Source: Saturnia japonica | Taxonomy: Eukaryota; Arthropoda; Insecta; Lepidoptera; Saturniidae | Assembly: GCA_033032175.1 (NCBI GenBank) | Contig: CM065322.1 | Location: forward strand, 14,508,001 to 14,572,000 | Direction of reading: 5' to 3' | DNA: 64,000 bases | In this document: positions 44,836 to 55,457 of the stretch, piece after piece | How the letters are laid out: every line of letters starts with the position of its first letter | Numbering within the stretch: position 1 is the stretch's first letter | Made by a program: the position numbers and the translations under genes | Notes under the pieces: model-generated | Databases searched by the model: none | What the model saw: only the letters and a program-made list of their open reading frames with translations | What the model was told of the DNA's origin: nothing

Positions 44836-45498
44836 GAATTTATAGTAATATTATAAATCTGAAGAGTTTGTTTGTTTGGTTGAACACGCTAATCTCAGGA
44901 GCTACTGGTTCGAATAGAAAAAATGTTCCAGTCTTAGATAGCCATTTATCGAGATAGGCTATAGGCTATATAAAATCACGCTATGATCAATAGGAGCGAA
45001 GCATCAATGAGAAATGTTGGAAAAACGGGCAAATTTTATTTTGTTTTGAGAGCTTCCATTGCGTTCGCTGCGTAAATGGTTAAAGTTACGCAAAAATTGT
45101 GTGTGATAGTGTTATTTCTGTTTAAAATTCCGCGATAGTATATGGCTATCTGTTAAGGTTTATTCAATATAACCTTTTTTATTATTTGCGATGGTATTTT
45201 TATATACATGGTATTAATCCTTATCAAAATCAATACGTTATTCATCACAAGTATTTAATTTTGAACAAAATTGCCGTTTACAGTATTTGATTTAAATAAA
45301 TATCTTAGGAGATATTACAGTTTTAAAATAACTCGGCAGAAAAATAATGATCAGATACCGCAAGCGCACTTTTATTATGCAGAATAATGTGGGAGGCGGG
45401 TGGCACCTAATAAATAATACAGTTTCTATGACCCACTCTCTCTAACCCTTTCTCTTTCTCTTTCATGATGCAGGCGAAGTTGCGCTGGTCAGCTTGTA
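44836..45498 (+). mobile_element. Helitron family K, long copy
   Basis: 5' region TATAGTAATATTATAAATCT then GGTTGAACACGCTAATCTCA, middle TCAATACGTTATTCATCACA, and a 3' end GCAGGCGAAGTTGCGCTGGT, CAGCTTG (CTAG decayed). About 660 bp, non-coding. Shows what is deleted in 9272-9490 and 23470-23765. Confidence 0.65.
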
Positions 45499-45984
45499 TA
45501 GAATATAGATAAATCAGTCAAGAAAAAAAAAAACGATTCTGTATTATCCGAAACTCCCAACACTACCTATATATTTGCGGTAAATGTGATGCTAAAAATA
45601 CGAAAACTTCCAAACCTCCATTAACATAGATTGTGTTATTGTTAGAAATATTTTATACTTAAAATATCATCTGGGCTATTCACCTTTTAGCAAGGCCGCT
45701 GGTGAGCGGGACGGCTAAATATACACACAAATGTGTTGAGACGAGACAGTAGATACGAGGAGAGAGATAACCGAGTTGATTAATTAACACAGTGCAATAA
45801 AGCGCGTGTTTAACAGGTGTATTTGCGTTATATAACTTCTATGTCAAACGGTTTATTCTCGTATAGATATTTGTCTACGTAATTTAGAGAAAGGGTTTTT
45901 GCTTCTTACTACATTTGACGTAGGTACATTATTAAGAACATATTTATAAATGATTAATTTTTAAAATAATTAAAATAAATAGAG
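45499..45984. other. AT-rich stretch, nothing recognised
   Basis: No supported feature. Confidence 0.45.
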
Positions 45985-46707
45985 GGCGTTTATGTCTTTT
46001 TTTTCTTTTTTGTTTTGGCGCCGCGTATGAACTTGCCAGTGTCAATGTTTTTATAATCTTCAAAGTGAGATCTAACAAGATGGTACCTACCTCACTTGTT
46101 AGAACTATCTAGGGAGATTTTGTGGCAACTGAAAATGCATCTTTCCAATATAATTTTATGTTTATAATCCACTTCATGTATGCACAATAACCAACCTATA
46201 CCAGGCAAAATGCCACCAATGTTAAATAATAATATATGGTTAAAGAACCTAAGTTAATGAATTAAAATAAAAACCAAAACATGGCATCTCAAGATCCCTC
46301 CAAAATCTGCAGGCGTTGACGTTTGTAATAATATTTTTAAATAGTATAATAATATCTGTATATTAATACGTGAAGCAAAAGCTTTCGGTACCTTTTCAAG
46401 CGTTTTGCGTGCACGGAAATCTGTGAGATTTGGCATGGTTAAAGTTTATATGGAGAAGGAGTGCAGAAAGCTTAAATTTATCTATAATATCTGTTACTAA
46501 TAAATTAATACTGCGAATCCTAACCAGACCAGTGCCATTGAACTTAGACTCCCCAAAATATTGACATTGTCACTTAACGAAAAGTGACAGCAAGTGATGT
46601 AGATAATACTCATTGTTTAGGTTCATGAGTACTGCAAATGTCAAACAGAAAATAAGTTTATGATCAAAAAGTTGCTGGTCGAATTTCGACCTTAGGGCGA
46701 TCGCTAG
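45985..46707 (+). mobile_element. Helitron-like family Q, long copy
   Basis: Runs from the T-rich TCTTTTTTTTCTTTTTTG region (with GGCGCCGCG) to GACCTTAGGGCGATCGCTAG then T (CTAG at 46704-46707). About 720 bp; three partial copies (932, 7905, 11055) cover left, middle and right parts. No autonomous partner here. The GAATTTCGACC/GGTCGAA-like palindrome sits before the 3' end. Confidence 0.65.
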
Positions 46708-47462
46708 TACCTATTAATAATTAGTTGAAGCTGACGCTACAACCAACGCGGAACACAATCATTAATCTATAAGTTTAATAATTACGAAACTTTACGAAAC
46801 GAATTACTTATTAGGAAAGTTAAATTACTTATTTTTAACTGTTAGTATAATTCATAACACTTCATAGTTACATTTTCTAAAAAACTGTTTTGCTGTATTC
46901 CATTCCGAAGGATGTGGTTTCCAACACGATTCCATTCTATCTAAGTACTGTGTAGTAGGAACCTTAACACAAATAGCTTAAGAAATGAGGTCCTTTGTTG
47001 ATTATAATCAGCAGTATCCACTTAACATCAGGTGAACTGCATACCTTCGTAACACTAAAAAAAAGTTATATTTGTACACGGCAGGCGTAACTACATAGTT
47101 ACCTATTAAAAATATTTGTAGCGGATAATATTGGCAACTTTACATTTTAATAAAAAATTACAATTCATTTTAGCCGTTTTTCTCTGTTATTGCAATCTAT
47201 AAATGTATATATATCTTTTTTTGCGATAACGCCAAATCTTCCTCATTTCTTTATAAAAATCAGTGACTCAAACTTAATTTTAAACCATAATATGTTCCCC
47301 ACTATTGGCGAAAAATAAACAAATAATTTGAAATTAATATCTTCAACATATTTAACGAATATATAAGGCGCCATCTATTAACAAACTGTTAAACTAACTA
47401 AGTTTTTTTATTATGTTTTAAATGAACGGTATAATGTATACATAGGATAAATTAAACCCGCA
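46708..47462. other. AT-rich stretch, nothing recognised
   Basis: No supported feature. Confidence 0.45.
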
Positions 47463-47700
47463 GTATAAAGTAAAGTCGCTTCCCTTTGCGATGTCCACCC
47501 AGTTCGTCGGGTATGTTTTAGGTCTCATGTAATAGAGGGCGAGCCTATTTCCATTAATCGGGCACGAAGCCAAACTACGAACTTTACTGGTAATTTCATA
47601 GAAAAACCCAACAACACTTTGTTCGACCTGGGAATCGAACCTAGGGCCTCGGGCATAGCAGTCGCGTTTCAGACCACTAGGCTAGAGGCAGTTATGGTTT
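47463..47700 (-). mobile_element. tRNA-derived SINE family U, best copy
   Basis: Minus strand: A box TAGCCTAGTGGTCTGAAACG, then GACTGCTATGCCCGAGGCCC, B box TAGGTTCGATTCCCAGG, and the body TTTGGCTTCGTGCCCGATTA. Spacing of the A and B boxes fits a pol III promoter. The 3' tail is shorter than in copies 1 and 2. Confidence 0.75.
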
Positions 47701-48061
47701 TTCAATATTAAAGCGATATATTCTAAATCAGGGTTTTTTTTAAACATAAAATACACCATTTTGTTAATTGTACCCATGAGGAGCTGGGGCGGGTCGCTAG
47801 TTATGAATAAGACTATTTTTGTTAAATAAATTATTATTTCTATTTTCATGAAAAACTTTTAATAATACATTTACTTATATAATAGTTTTCTTTGTTACAG
47901 GTAAGTTCATATGCAATTTTAATTTATCGAAACGAAGCAACATAATATGTAAGTCAAAAATATTGAAATTGTCTGTACAAAGATGAAGTTGATAAAAATA
48001 AAAACTTAAAATAATTTAGTTACATAGCTTAACTTAACTCGCCGGTAATCTGATTTTATAT
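47701..48061. other. AT-rich stretch with a Helitron-like end trace
   Basis: GGAGCTGGGGCGGGTCGCTAG (47781-47801, cut to the CTAG followed by T) looks like a Helitron 3' end. Nothing else. Confidence 0.35.
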
Positions 48062-48560
48062 AGATATCCTCTTCACACATCTTCCAACACTCTTTCCCAA
48101 CGCGGTAGGCAGAGACCAAGTCCTTCCACCTGCTACGATCCTGGTATACATCTTTTCTCTTCTTCAACGTTCATAAAAAAAAATTTGCAGGCTCGTCGGT
48201 TTAGAGTTCTCTGGACCTTTCATAAAAATGTCTCTGATTTGATTATAGAACGTTCGTCTAGGCCTTCCTCTTCCAACATTTACATTCACTCTCGTCTTAT
48301 TAATTTGTTTAGTCATTCTTCTTTCATTCTTCCTCTCTACGAGCCCAAACAATCTAAGCATCCCTTTCTCAATCCGTGTGACTAAATCTTCTTTCACACC
48401 AAAACGTTCTCTTATCATACACACACACACAATTTCTAATCCTGTCAATCAATTTCACTTCTTCTAACGCTCTTATTTCTACTACATGTATTTTACTTTC
48501 ATGCTATTTCTGCCACACCCAGCTTTCACTTCCGTACATGAGTGTTGGAACTAACACTCC
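48062..48560 (-). pseudogene. RTE-type LINE C-terminal relic
   Basis: Minus strand: the 94-codon frame 48164-48448 holds RERFGVKEDLVTRIEKGMLR, LFGLVERKNERRMTKQI and VGRGRPRRTF; beyond a break, QDRSRWKDLVSAYRVGK. This is the C-terminus of the RTE-like endonuclease/reverse transcriptase common in Lepidoptera (CGLKEDVVTRVEKGMLRWFGH...GRGRPRK...DRSKWK..VSAYP.GK). No catalytic domain is left. Confidence 0.8.
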
Positions 48561-48647
48561 TCATAAAGCCAGCCGAGAGTCCATATAGATTTTCTGGCTG
48601 TTCATAAAGGCGTGCAACGCCTCATTCTATGAACACCCCACAAATAT

Positions 48648-48892
48648 CACTGCCCCAGTTTCAGCCATTTTAATTCATAACCGTGTAGGTAATTTTTTAT
48701 GCTTTGTGTTTTTATGAGAAATATATTATAATTTTTCAAATTATAGTATATAACCTTATGTTACTCGCTGATACTGTAATGTAGTTTAATATTGGTGAAA
48801 GAATTTTTAAAATCGGACCAGTAGTTTTTGAGTTTATCCATTACAAAACAAAAAAACAAACCTTTCCTCTCTATAATATTGTTTATTTTAAA
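48648..48892 (-). mobile_element. Non-autonomous Helitron family D, copy 3
   Basis: ACTGCCCCAGTTTCAGCC (decayed 3' end), ATGTTACTCGCTGATACTG, AAAATCGGACCAGTAG and ending CTTTCCTCTCTATAATATTG. Confirms the uninterrupted sequence at the site of repeat C in copy 1. Confidence 0.6.
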
Positions 48893-49375
48893 TAAAACTT
48901 TATCATACCGACTCTACAGAAGTCCTTAATCATAAAATATGATTTGCTTTTAAAATATATTGACATAATAAATCCGGAACTTCCTTTTACGGTCAGTTAA
49001 TAATGACAAAGCTGTCAGTAACGACGCCTTCCAATGATTAGTGACAATTTGTAGGCAAATAGACTCCTTCCTATACAAGCAATAACCATAACTGATATAA
49101 ATATTCATAAAATAGCATGTGGACTAATAGTTTACTTTAAATTTTTATCTTTATTACCGTGATCACTACAATTTTGCTACAACATTAGTTTAAAATATCT
49201 TATAGATACATAATTACATGGTTAATAATGTAGTGCTAAAATGTAATTTTTCGACACCTATGTAAGAAATGTTTTTAACTACCTACCTCGAGAAATACCC
49301 ATTTAAATTAACATATACATTGTACAGAATTCTAAATCGAAAATTTTCGACAAAGATAAGTCATAGAGAACTTTT
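48893..49375. other. AT-rich stretch, nothing recognised
   Basis: No supported feature. Confidence 0.45.
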
Positions 49376-49640
49376 TAGTTGATGCCGAGACACGAGGTTA
49401 CCGTCAAACCGTGACTCCGAAGTCCAGCGCGTGTGGTTCTGTTGTAGAAGGGAGAGGAAGTAATTAGATTGAACAGCCCTTCAGAACACTCACCATGATA
49501 CAGATGATAGAACACTCTCAGCGAGGCGATATTGCCCGTCCCTGAAACCTGTCCAGAGCACTGAGGAGGTATTTTGCGGCTCCATCCCAGAGATGCGAAC
49601 AGTATTCCATGGACACGGCCGAACTTGTGCCTCGAGAGAA
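49376..49640 (-). pseudogene. Non-LTR retrotransposon RT C-terminal relic
   Basis: Minus strand pieces ...MEYC-like RVHGILFASLG, VFYHLYHGECSEGLFNLI, and PLPSTTEPHALDF match the FYRIYHGECSEELFNLIPA...FHHRTTR tail of a lepidopteran LINE. Several frameshifts. Same group as 1284-1635. Confidence 0.65.
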
Positions 49641-49654
49641 ATGAAAGAGAATGT

Positions 49655-49800
49655 TTGTTTTTCTTTTCGTTTGTTTGTGTTGAACGCGCTGATCTCTGGA
49701 ACTACCAGACGGATTAAAAAAAATTACTTCTTATAGCCTATTTATAGACTATATTGTATTTACGAGACTGTAGAAAGGCAACTTTGCTAGGTTCCCAAGT
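49655..49800 (+). mobile_element. Helitron family K, 5' fragment
   Basis: GTTTGTTTGTGTTGAACGCG, CTGATCTCTGGAACTACCAG and ATAGCCTATTTATAG correspond to the start of 44836-45498. Confidence 0.5.
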
Positions 49801-50009
49801 AATAAAAATAGGCGACAATTTTAAACAATGTCATTTATTTCCAGTATGAATATATCTTATAGTAAAATGACCAAACAGGCATGCTTTATTAGCCTTAAGC
49901 ATCGTAGACAGGGATTATCGAAATATTTAATGTATCATATTTCAGCAGAGGTGTCCGATTAATTTGCGTTTTGTTAATGTCATAATATGTTTAGCAATGT
50001 AATACTACG
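49801..50009. other. AT-rich spacer
   Basis: Nothing supported. Confidence 0.4.
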
Positions 50010-50110
50010 CCCGCGCCAGTGGTTTTTAGTCGAGACGCGGCCGCGGCCGGCGCGCTATTGGGTCATTGCGGTTGCAATTTTTGGCTTTGGCACAAACTAT
50101 TAACTTTGAA
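50010..50110. other. CpG-rich patch
   Basis: CGAGACGCGGCCGCGGCCGG and CGCGCTATTGGGTCATTGCG stand out sharply from AT-rich flanks, with a CCAAT-type box (ATTGG). The 63-codon plus frame 50019-50210 starts here but turns low-complexity. Could be a promoter or a captured fragment. Confidence 0.3.
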
Positions 50111-50280
50111 CGATTGTATTAAATATTATGAATTATTAAAATATTATTTTGTAGACGTAATAGGTGATATACTAATGTTGAATTATGTGTTTTACAAATG
50201 TTTTATATGAAGTAAATTGTTTTCGTTAAAATGATAATTACAATAATTAGAGCCTAAATCATAAAAGAATTAAATATGAC

Positions 50281-50590
50281 TTTTTTTTTATTGTTTGTAG
50301 TTTAGCGTTATTGCCACAATCTTACTTGATCTTAAGTGGGCCACACACGCTAAGCCTTGTGAAATCCTGGCTCTCAAGTTCAGGTGCCGAAACACACCTA
50401 TTGGTGATGAGCGACAGATTTTCAACTTGAGGGTAGTAGCTAACCAGGTGGGCGTTGAAAAATTCCTACCACCATGATGTGGTTTCATCACTATGTTTTC
50501 CTTCACCGAAAGCTCAGGCTCTTTCCACGGAGATTCGAACCCACAACAATTGACGTGATATCCGTACACTGAGTCCGTCATTGCTTGATA
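50281..50590 (-). mobile_element. tRNA-derived SINE family G, near-complete copy
   Basis: Minus strand from the tRNA-like head (B box GGGTTCGAATCTCCG) through CCTGAGCTTTCGGTGAAGG, CCACCTGGTTAGCTACTACC and CTTGAGAGCCAGGATTTC to a short poly-A (T run 50281-50290). The most complete member here. The 97-codon frame over it is not a gene. Confidence 0.75.
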
Positions 50591-50739
50591 ATTAATTATT
50601 CAAATTATTATTTTATTAGATTATTTATAATAATCTAATTTAATCTATAATATTATATATAAACCGTCCGAATAAACTTCCAATAACAAGCAAAATTATT
50701 AAAAAGAAAACAAAAAACTCAACTGCAACAAAAACACGA
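50591..50739. other. AT-rich spacer
   Basis: Nothing supported. Confidence 0.4.
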
Positions 50740-50945
50740 CTAAAAAAATTTATTTTTTTATTTTTGCTTTTTAGGTATTTCGCAGACGTCATACTTAAAT
50801 ATTATATAGCCTATGTCACTCCCACAATTAAGACGAATCTAACGACACCTCGTATACTAAAATCCATCTAGCCGTTCAGGCTCTAAATCGTGCCAAAGAA
50901 ATAGACAAAATGGACAAACATAACCCTCCTTTTTCGCAGTTGGGT
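50740..50945 (-). repeat. Repeat E, short copy
   Basis: Reversed CAACTGCGAAAAAGGAGGGT, then TGGATTTTAGTATACGAGGT and GTCATACTTAAATATT, about 200 bp as at 42767 and 51262. Confidence 0.6.
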
Positions 50946-51261
50946 AAAAACAGTCATATATAAAACTACTGCAGTTTATAAATTGAACCACAAGCGCAGT
51001 TAAACATAGGTAAGATGCACTATAAATTAATTAAATATGATGAAACCGGTGTTATAATTCTCTCACGGCATGTTTATTGAATACGCTTTTTATGGATTAA
51101 TTAATTATAATATGTTAAACGAATCTTTAAAGATAATGTACCTCTGAGTACTTTAACAATATTTAAATCTTTCTTTCTCTTTCTTTCTACAATTAACCTT
51201 CCTATTCTTTCATAGGAAATACATCTCTAAGCATCTGTGATTTATACCAGTATAATAAAGC
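50946..51261. other. AT-rich stretch, nothing recognised
   Basis: A (CTTT)n-like tract at 51168-51188; nothing else. Confidence 0.4.
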
Positions 51262-51505
51262 CCCCAATTATTTTTACCCGCCTGCAAAAATGGAGGGTTT
51301 TATTTTTCGAGCTTATGTATGTATATTTCTTTGGTACGCTCTGTAGCTTAAACGGCTGGATGGATTTTAGCATACGAGGTGTCGTTAGATTCGTCTTAAC
51401 GGTGAGAATGACATGTGCTGTATTTACATTTAAGTATGACGTCTGGGAATCAAAAAAAAAAGTAAAATAAGTTTTTTTTTTTTTCATCGAGTGTTTTATT
51501 AGCTT
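51262..51505 (+). repeat. Repeat E, short copy
   Basis: CCGCCTGCAAAAATGGAGGG, CGCTCTGTAGCTTAAACGGC, TGGATTTTAGCATACGAGGT and GACGTCTGGGAATCAAAAAA. Overlapping 77- and 81-codon frames on both strands are artefacts of the repeat. Confidence 0.6.
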
Positions 51506-51665
51506 GTTTGTTTAATTTAAACTGCTAATCTCTAGAAATAATAGTTAGATTTGAGAAATTGTTTTTGCATTTCATAGCCTATTTATTGAGGAAGGCTATA
51601 TAACATCAAGCTACAACAAGATAATGAGCGGAAGTAGTAACTATGAACCAAGTACGGGAAGTGAA
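51506..51665 (+). mobile_element. Helitron family K fragment
   Basis: GCTTGTTTGTTTAATTTAAA, CATAGCCTATTTATTGAGGA and ACCAAGTACGGGAAGTG; the last also occurs at 59330-59345. Confidence 0.45.
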
Positions 51666-52089
51666 AAAAAATACAGGCGCATCGGAGAGTTAGTCGAAAT
51701 TTTATTATTATAAGAAATGTATAGAGAATGTTCGCGCTCATAAATTGGTTGGGGGTATGCAAAATTATTTTTTTTTTTTTTAAATTACCCCTATAATTAA
51801 CATCAGGGATGACTGGTCTCTTGCGTGTGGGACTCGAACGGATACACGACACAGTTTGTAAAGTTTCGGCAGTATAGTACATACATCAAAGTGCAGTGCA
51901 TATTTCGGTTTGGCGTTTGGAGTAAATGCATTTGGATCCTGGAACACTCGAATAGACATCATCGGCGGAAAGGTAATCGAGCCTTCATCCCGGTTAAAGT
52001 ATATCATCTTTGGCGGTTATTTTAAGTAGAATATCGTACCAGTGTGGGAGTGGTGGTTGCCACCCCAGAGAATTTGTATATATTTTTCA
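51666..52089 (-). other. Possible SINE-like fragment with poly-A
   Basis: A T run at 51768-51780 lies next to a minus-strand CCGTTCGAGTCCCACACGCA, a B-box-like motif. No convincing A box was seen, so this is only a candidate tRNA-derived retroelement. 51880-52020 is otherwise complex and unclassified. Confidence 0.25.
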
Positions 52090-52385
52090 CTAGCTGCGCC
52101 AGTAGTTCAGCTTGCTTGGACTACTGAATAATTTGTCGCTGTAGCTCAAGCACAATTCGTGTTGCCCTCGCTCCAAACCACGGCGGTCGCTCACCGTTTA
52201 TTTTAAAAACAAAATGCTTATTGTTGGTAATCCTTAGAAGATAGACATATGCTAGTGCAGACTTTTATGTAGGTCTTTTTAATATCTACAATTATATATT
52301 ACACTAATATGGTTTATCTCTTATGGCTTATGGATTGTTCCATTTAAGCGCTTCAAAAGCGTCTTTTAATTTCGTATGTTATTTT
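52090..52385 (-). mobile_element. Helitron family A, diverged copy
   Basis: Plus strand CTAGCTGCGCCAGTAG, AAAATGCTTATTGTTGG, CTTAGAAGATAGACATATG and TAGGTCTTTTTAATATC correspond to the reversed family A right half. 5' half missing. Confidence 0.55.
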
Positions 52386-52640
52386 CTTCTTCTTCTTGCC
52401 CTTAACCCATACTAGGGGGGTCGGTGCAGCGCGTTTTCTTCTTCCATTCCAGCCTATCCATCATCTCTACACTCACTCCCCGTACACACATATCCTCTTC
52501 CATACAGTTCATCCAAGTTTTTTAGGGCGCCCTCATCTCGCATTACCGCTTACTACCATCTCTATTGTCTTTTTCGCCACATCACTTTCATCCCTTCGCG
52601 TAACATGTCCATACCAGCATAATCTTCTTTTCTGCCTTTA
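52386..52640 (-). pseudogene. RTE-like LINE C-terminal relic, second lineage
   Basis: Minus strand: LCWYGHVTRRDESDVAKKTI, EMVVSGNAR-stop-GRPKK, then after a 1-base shift TWMNCMEEDMCVRGVSVEMM and DRLEWKKKTRCTDPP. This matches the RT C-terminus typical of RTE/BovB-related elements (RWYGHVMRRDE...GRPKRRWMDC...DR.EWR...R.ADP). The (TTC)n start matches its 3' microsatellite. Confidence 0.8.
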
Positions 52641-53103
52641 ACCTTCCTCTAAAATATATTCAAAATATATTCTATAACCTGGCTAGATGACCTAGCTATG
52701 AATTAAAATAAGAACATGTAAATTTAATAAGTGGTCTGCTCGTGAAAAGAAAATAAACGAACAGTCAGGCAGAGAAACGTCGAGTTTTATAACATGCATA
52801 GAATATATCATAAACCGTCATTTTTCTTGTCAGAATGTTCAGAGAAAGATTTACAAAGCCTCGACGAGTCCAGATCGTTATTTATAAAGAAAATAATAAG
52901 AAGAACTATCACGAATCTTCGTACGGGATACACTTCATCATTGTGTACTGCGAAGGACATTTTGTTTGGCATTTCCAATCGCTTAATCGAGCCATTGTGT
53001 CCGCGATATATCAATGGTTAAATCTTATATTATCTACAGACATCCACCTTCGCATTTCGCACTGCCTACGGGATTCAAACCAGTAAGTTTATTTCTAATA
53101 AGT
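52641..53103. other. Unclassified, with overlapping open frames
   Basis: Frames of 75 and 83 codons (plus) and 68 codons (minus) overlap at 52794-53086. None has a known domain. The 83-codon frame ends beside a donor-like CCAGTAAGTTT at 53079-53089. An exon is possible but unproven. Confidence 0.25.
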
Positions 53104-53565
53104 ACTAGATGTGTCCCACGTTTTCAACTGTGTTAAATTTATTTGACCAGCTAACTACCGAGTGCACGCCAACGCAACCGTTAGTAGTACCTGATCGTTC
53201 TTCTCGCTCTCCGTATTTGTCTATAAATAGCCAGATTGCAAGGCTTTCAGGGTTCTGTTTTGCTAATCAGGATTATGTCTTATTTAATAAATCTATATCT
53301 ATAAAAATGGGTGTTTGTATGTATGTTCCCTATGGAATCCAAAACGGCTGGAGCGATTTAGACGGAATTGTCAGACAATTTTCACATATTAGCCCAGCGG
53401 GTGATCCGGTAGTTTTTAACGGTGGGATCCAAAAAAAATAAAAATTAAAAGCTATAAAATTCAAAAAGGATTTTTCAAAGCTGACTGGTAGTTTCAGAGA
53501 TTAGCGCATACAAAAAAACAAGCAAAAAACAAACGCATCTTGAGCTTTATAAATAATATTATAGA
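53104..53565 (-). mobile_element. Non-autonomous Helitron, composite copy
   Basis: CTAGATGTGTCCCACGTTTT (reversed 3' end) to GCTTTATAAATAATATTATAGA (reversed 5' TCTATAATATT). Internal AAAATGGGTGTTTGTATGTA and AAAACGGCTGGAGCGATTTA belong to another common lepidopteran repeat. The 110-codon frame 53109-53441 is read-through of repeat DNA. Confidence 0.55.
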
Positions 53566-53569
53566 TATA

Positions 53570-53850
53570 CTAGCTGTGCCTGCGGCTTCACTCACGTGGA
53601 CTACAGAATGCCCGCGCGAACCTTGCTCCCCCACTCCCGGCTATTTTATAGTCAAAAATGCTTATTGTGGGTATTCCTTAGAAGATAGACGTATACTCTC
53701 GCGGACTTTTTTGTAAGTCTTTTTAATGTCCACAATTATGTAATACATTAATTTGCTATATCTCATATGGTTTACTCGGCGTAAGTCATTTAAACGCTCG
53801 AAATGATTCACCATGGCCAGTTTTTTTTATTTTATTTGTGCAGAATCTTA
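53570..53850 (-). mobile_element. Helitron family A, 3' half
   Basis: CTAGCTGTGCCTGCGGCTTC, CCCGCGCGAACCTTGCTCCC, AATGATTCACCATGGCCAG; stops at about 53850 near GCAGAATCTTAATTC. It lies 4 bp from the previous Helitron in the same orientation. Confidence 0.7.
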
Positions 53851-54654
53851 ATTCTTCATGAACACAAAAATAATGATGTTTGACACCAGTCCTTCCATAT
53901 TGAAAAAAACTTTTAATAATATGTCATTTGTCAATTAGTAGACTACAAATAAATTGTCAATAATATGGGTAACAATAAAATTACGGAATGAAAATAACTA
54001 CTGCCTACAATAAGTAGCTATGTTTGAACCATAAGTTTAAAAACGTAACAATTACGATCTAATTTGAGTCAAATTTTACGATTTTGGCTGTTCGTTTTCA
54101 ACTGCTTACGTAGTCTGTAATTACACCCTTACTTGCAGTCGTGTTTCCATATCCATGGTCTCTGTGACCAGGTTTAGCCTATGTATAAAGATTATATTTT
54201 TATTTATAATATTATATACCAGCTTCCTGTTATTTAGAATACTTCAGCAACCATCATTGCAGTACCAACTAAGCTGTCAGCCGTCAAATACTACTTTTTT
54301 TATTTGAGAAATCTTTAAGGTCCCACATAAATAATGTTTATTTTAAACTTTAATCCCCCATAATCCATACATTAATATCGGCAACGGTGGCACAGCAACG
54401 TGGTGAAGGCAAAAAGTGAAGCCACAGTTCATTTGAATAAGTAAGTAAATATAATTCATTATAACACTTCTGCTTAATTCTATTAGGAAAGAATATTTAC
54501 GAAGAAGCATAAAGATAGCACCAATAATAGGTGTAATAAGTTAGCAAATATGGGAACCTACGTCAAAGGGAGCGATTAAAGTCATGTAACTAGAATAATC
54601 TTAAGTATGATATAGAAAGAATCGTTTCACTGTCGAATAAAACTAGCGAGATAT
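53851..54654. other. AT-rich stretch, nothing recognised
   Basis: No supported feature. Confidence 0.45.
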
Positions 54655-54835
54655 TTTCCGATTCAAAATCAAAAAAAGTCTTTATTCAATTTAGGCCCTA
54701 AGAAAGCACTTATGAACGTCAAAACACTGTTTACCACTGGGTCGTAAAATATCCTAGACATCGAGAAAAACTGGCAAGAAATCCGATCGGGTTTATCTTT
54801 TCTTTTCAATAGTAATAATATAATACAAAAAAAAT
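54655..54835 (-). mobile_element. LINE family H 3' UTR fragment with tail
   Basis: Reversed: GATAAACCCGATCGGATTTC, TTGCCAGTTTTTCTCGATG and the LINE end AAAGACTTTTTTTGATTTTG at 54665-54685. The same 3' end as at 21700-21720. Confidence 0.7.
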
Positions 54836-55194
54836 CAAAGCTGTCATGAGGACCGCCGAAAGAAGAGAACATTTAAAACTATAAACATTTTCCTAAACTT
54901 CAAATGATGGAATAAATGATAATAATAATAATTAACAATATTAAAATACAGCACACTTTAAATACAGATAAGACAAGTATTTTCCAGGACCATTAAAAGT
55001 ATTCTCATGTGAACGAAGTCGTGGGTTAAGTACATAGTTCCTATATATAGTCAAAAGTTGTCCACATTTAACATTTCTGGGTATCGCTTTAAGAGGAGAT
55101 ATGTAGGGCATAGGGTAGTTTCTTTGGTGATTTATTTATTTGTATTTGAGAGAGCCTGACTGATGAAATACCTTCACTGTACAGAAGCTCGCAT
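54836..55194. other. AT-rich stretch, nothing recognised
   Basis: No supported feature. Confidence 0.4.
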
Positions 55195-55370
55195 GAATCG
55201 CAACCAAATAATAACCTTGTGTTGTATTCCTACTGTGTGTAGGATTTTCAGAGCTGCTCTGGGAAAGGGAATTAAAGATTGACAAAGTGTTAGTGATACC
55301 TCCGTTGTTATAAGCGTCCATAGAATACGATATCCAATTGCTAACAGTCGGGCCTTATGCTTTTTATATA
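55195..55370 (+). mobile_element. LINE family O 3' fragment
   Basis: TGTGTTGTATTCCTACTGTG, AGATTGACAAAGTGTTAGTG, GCGTCCATAGAATACG match 35100-35240; the ending TAACAGTCGGGCCTTATGC equals the usual TTACCATCAGGTGGGCCGTATGC of this LINE group, diverged. Confidence 0.5.
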
Positions 55371-55457
55371 AAATAAAGTAAGCAGTCATAATAAACATTC
55401 TAACGTCCCCTATTTTTAAGGAACACTTAAAATACATTTAAGTGACCACCTACGGAG

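Noticed and set aside
47600..47700. Possible tRNA gene (A and B boxes on the minus strand)
   Set aside because: The boxes belong to SINE U; no cloverleaf with matched acceptor and anticodon stems can be drawn, and two other body-sharing copies exist.
50288..50581. 97-codon minus frame
   Set aside because: Covers a tRNA-derived SINE almost exactly; not a gene.
53109..53441. 110-codon open frame
   Set aside because: Falls in a non-autonomous Helitron composite; the sequence is shared repeat DNA and the frame is chance read-through.
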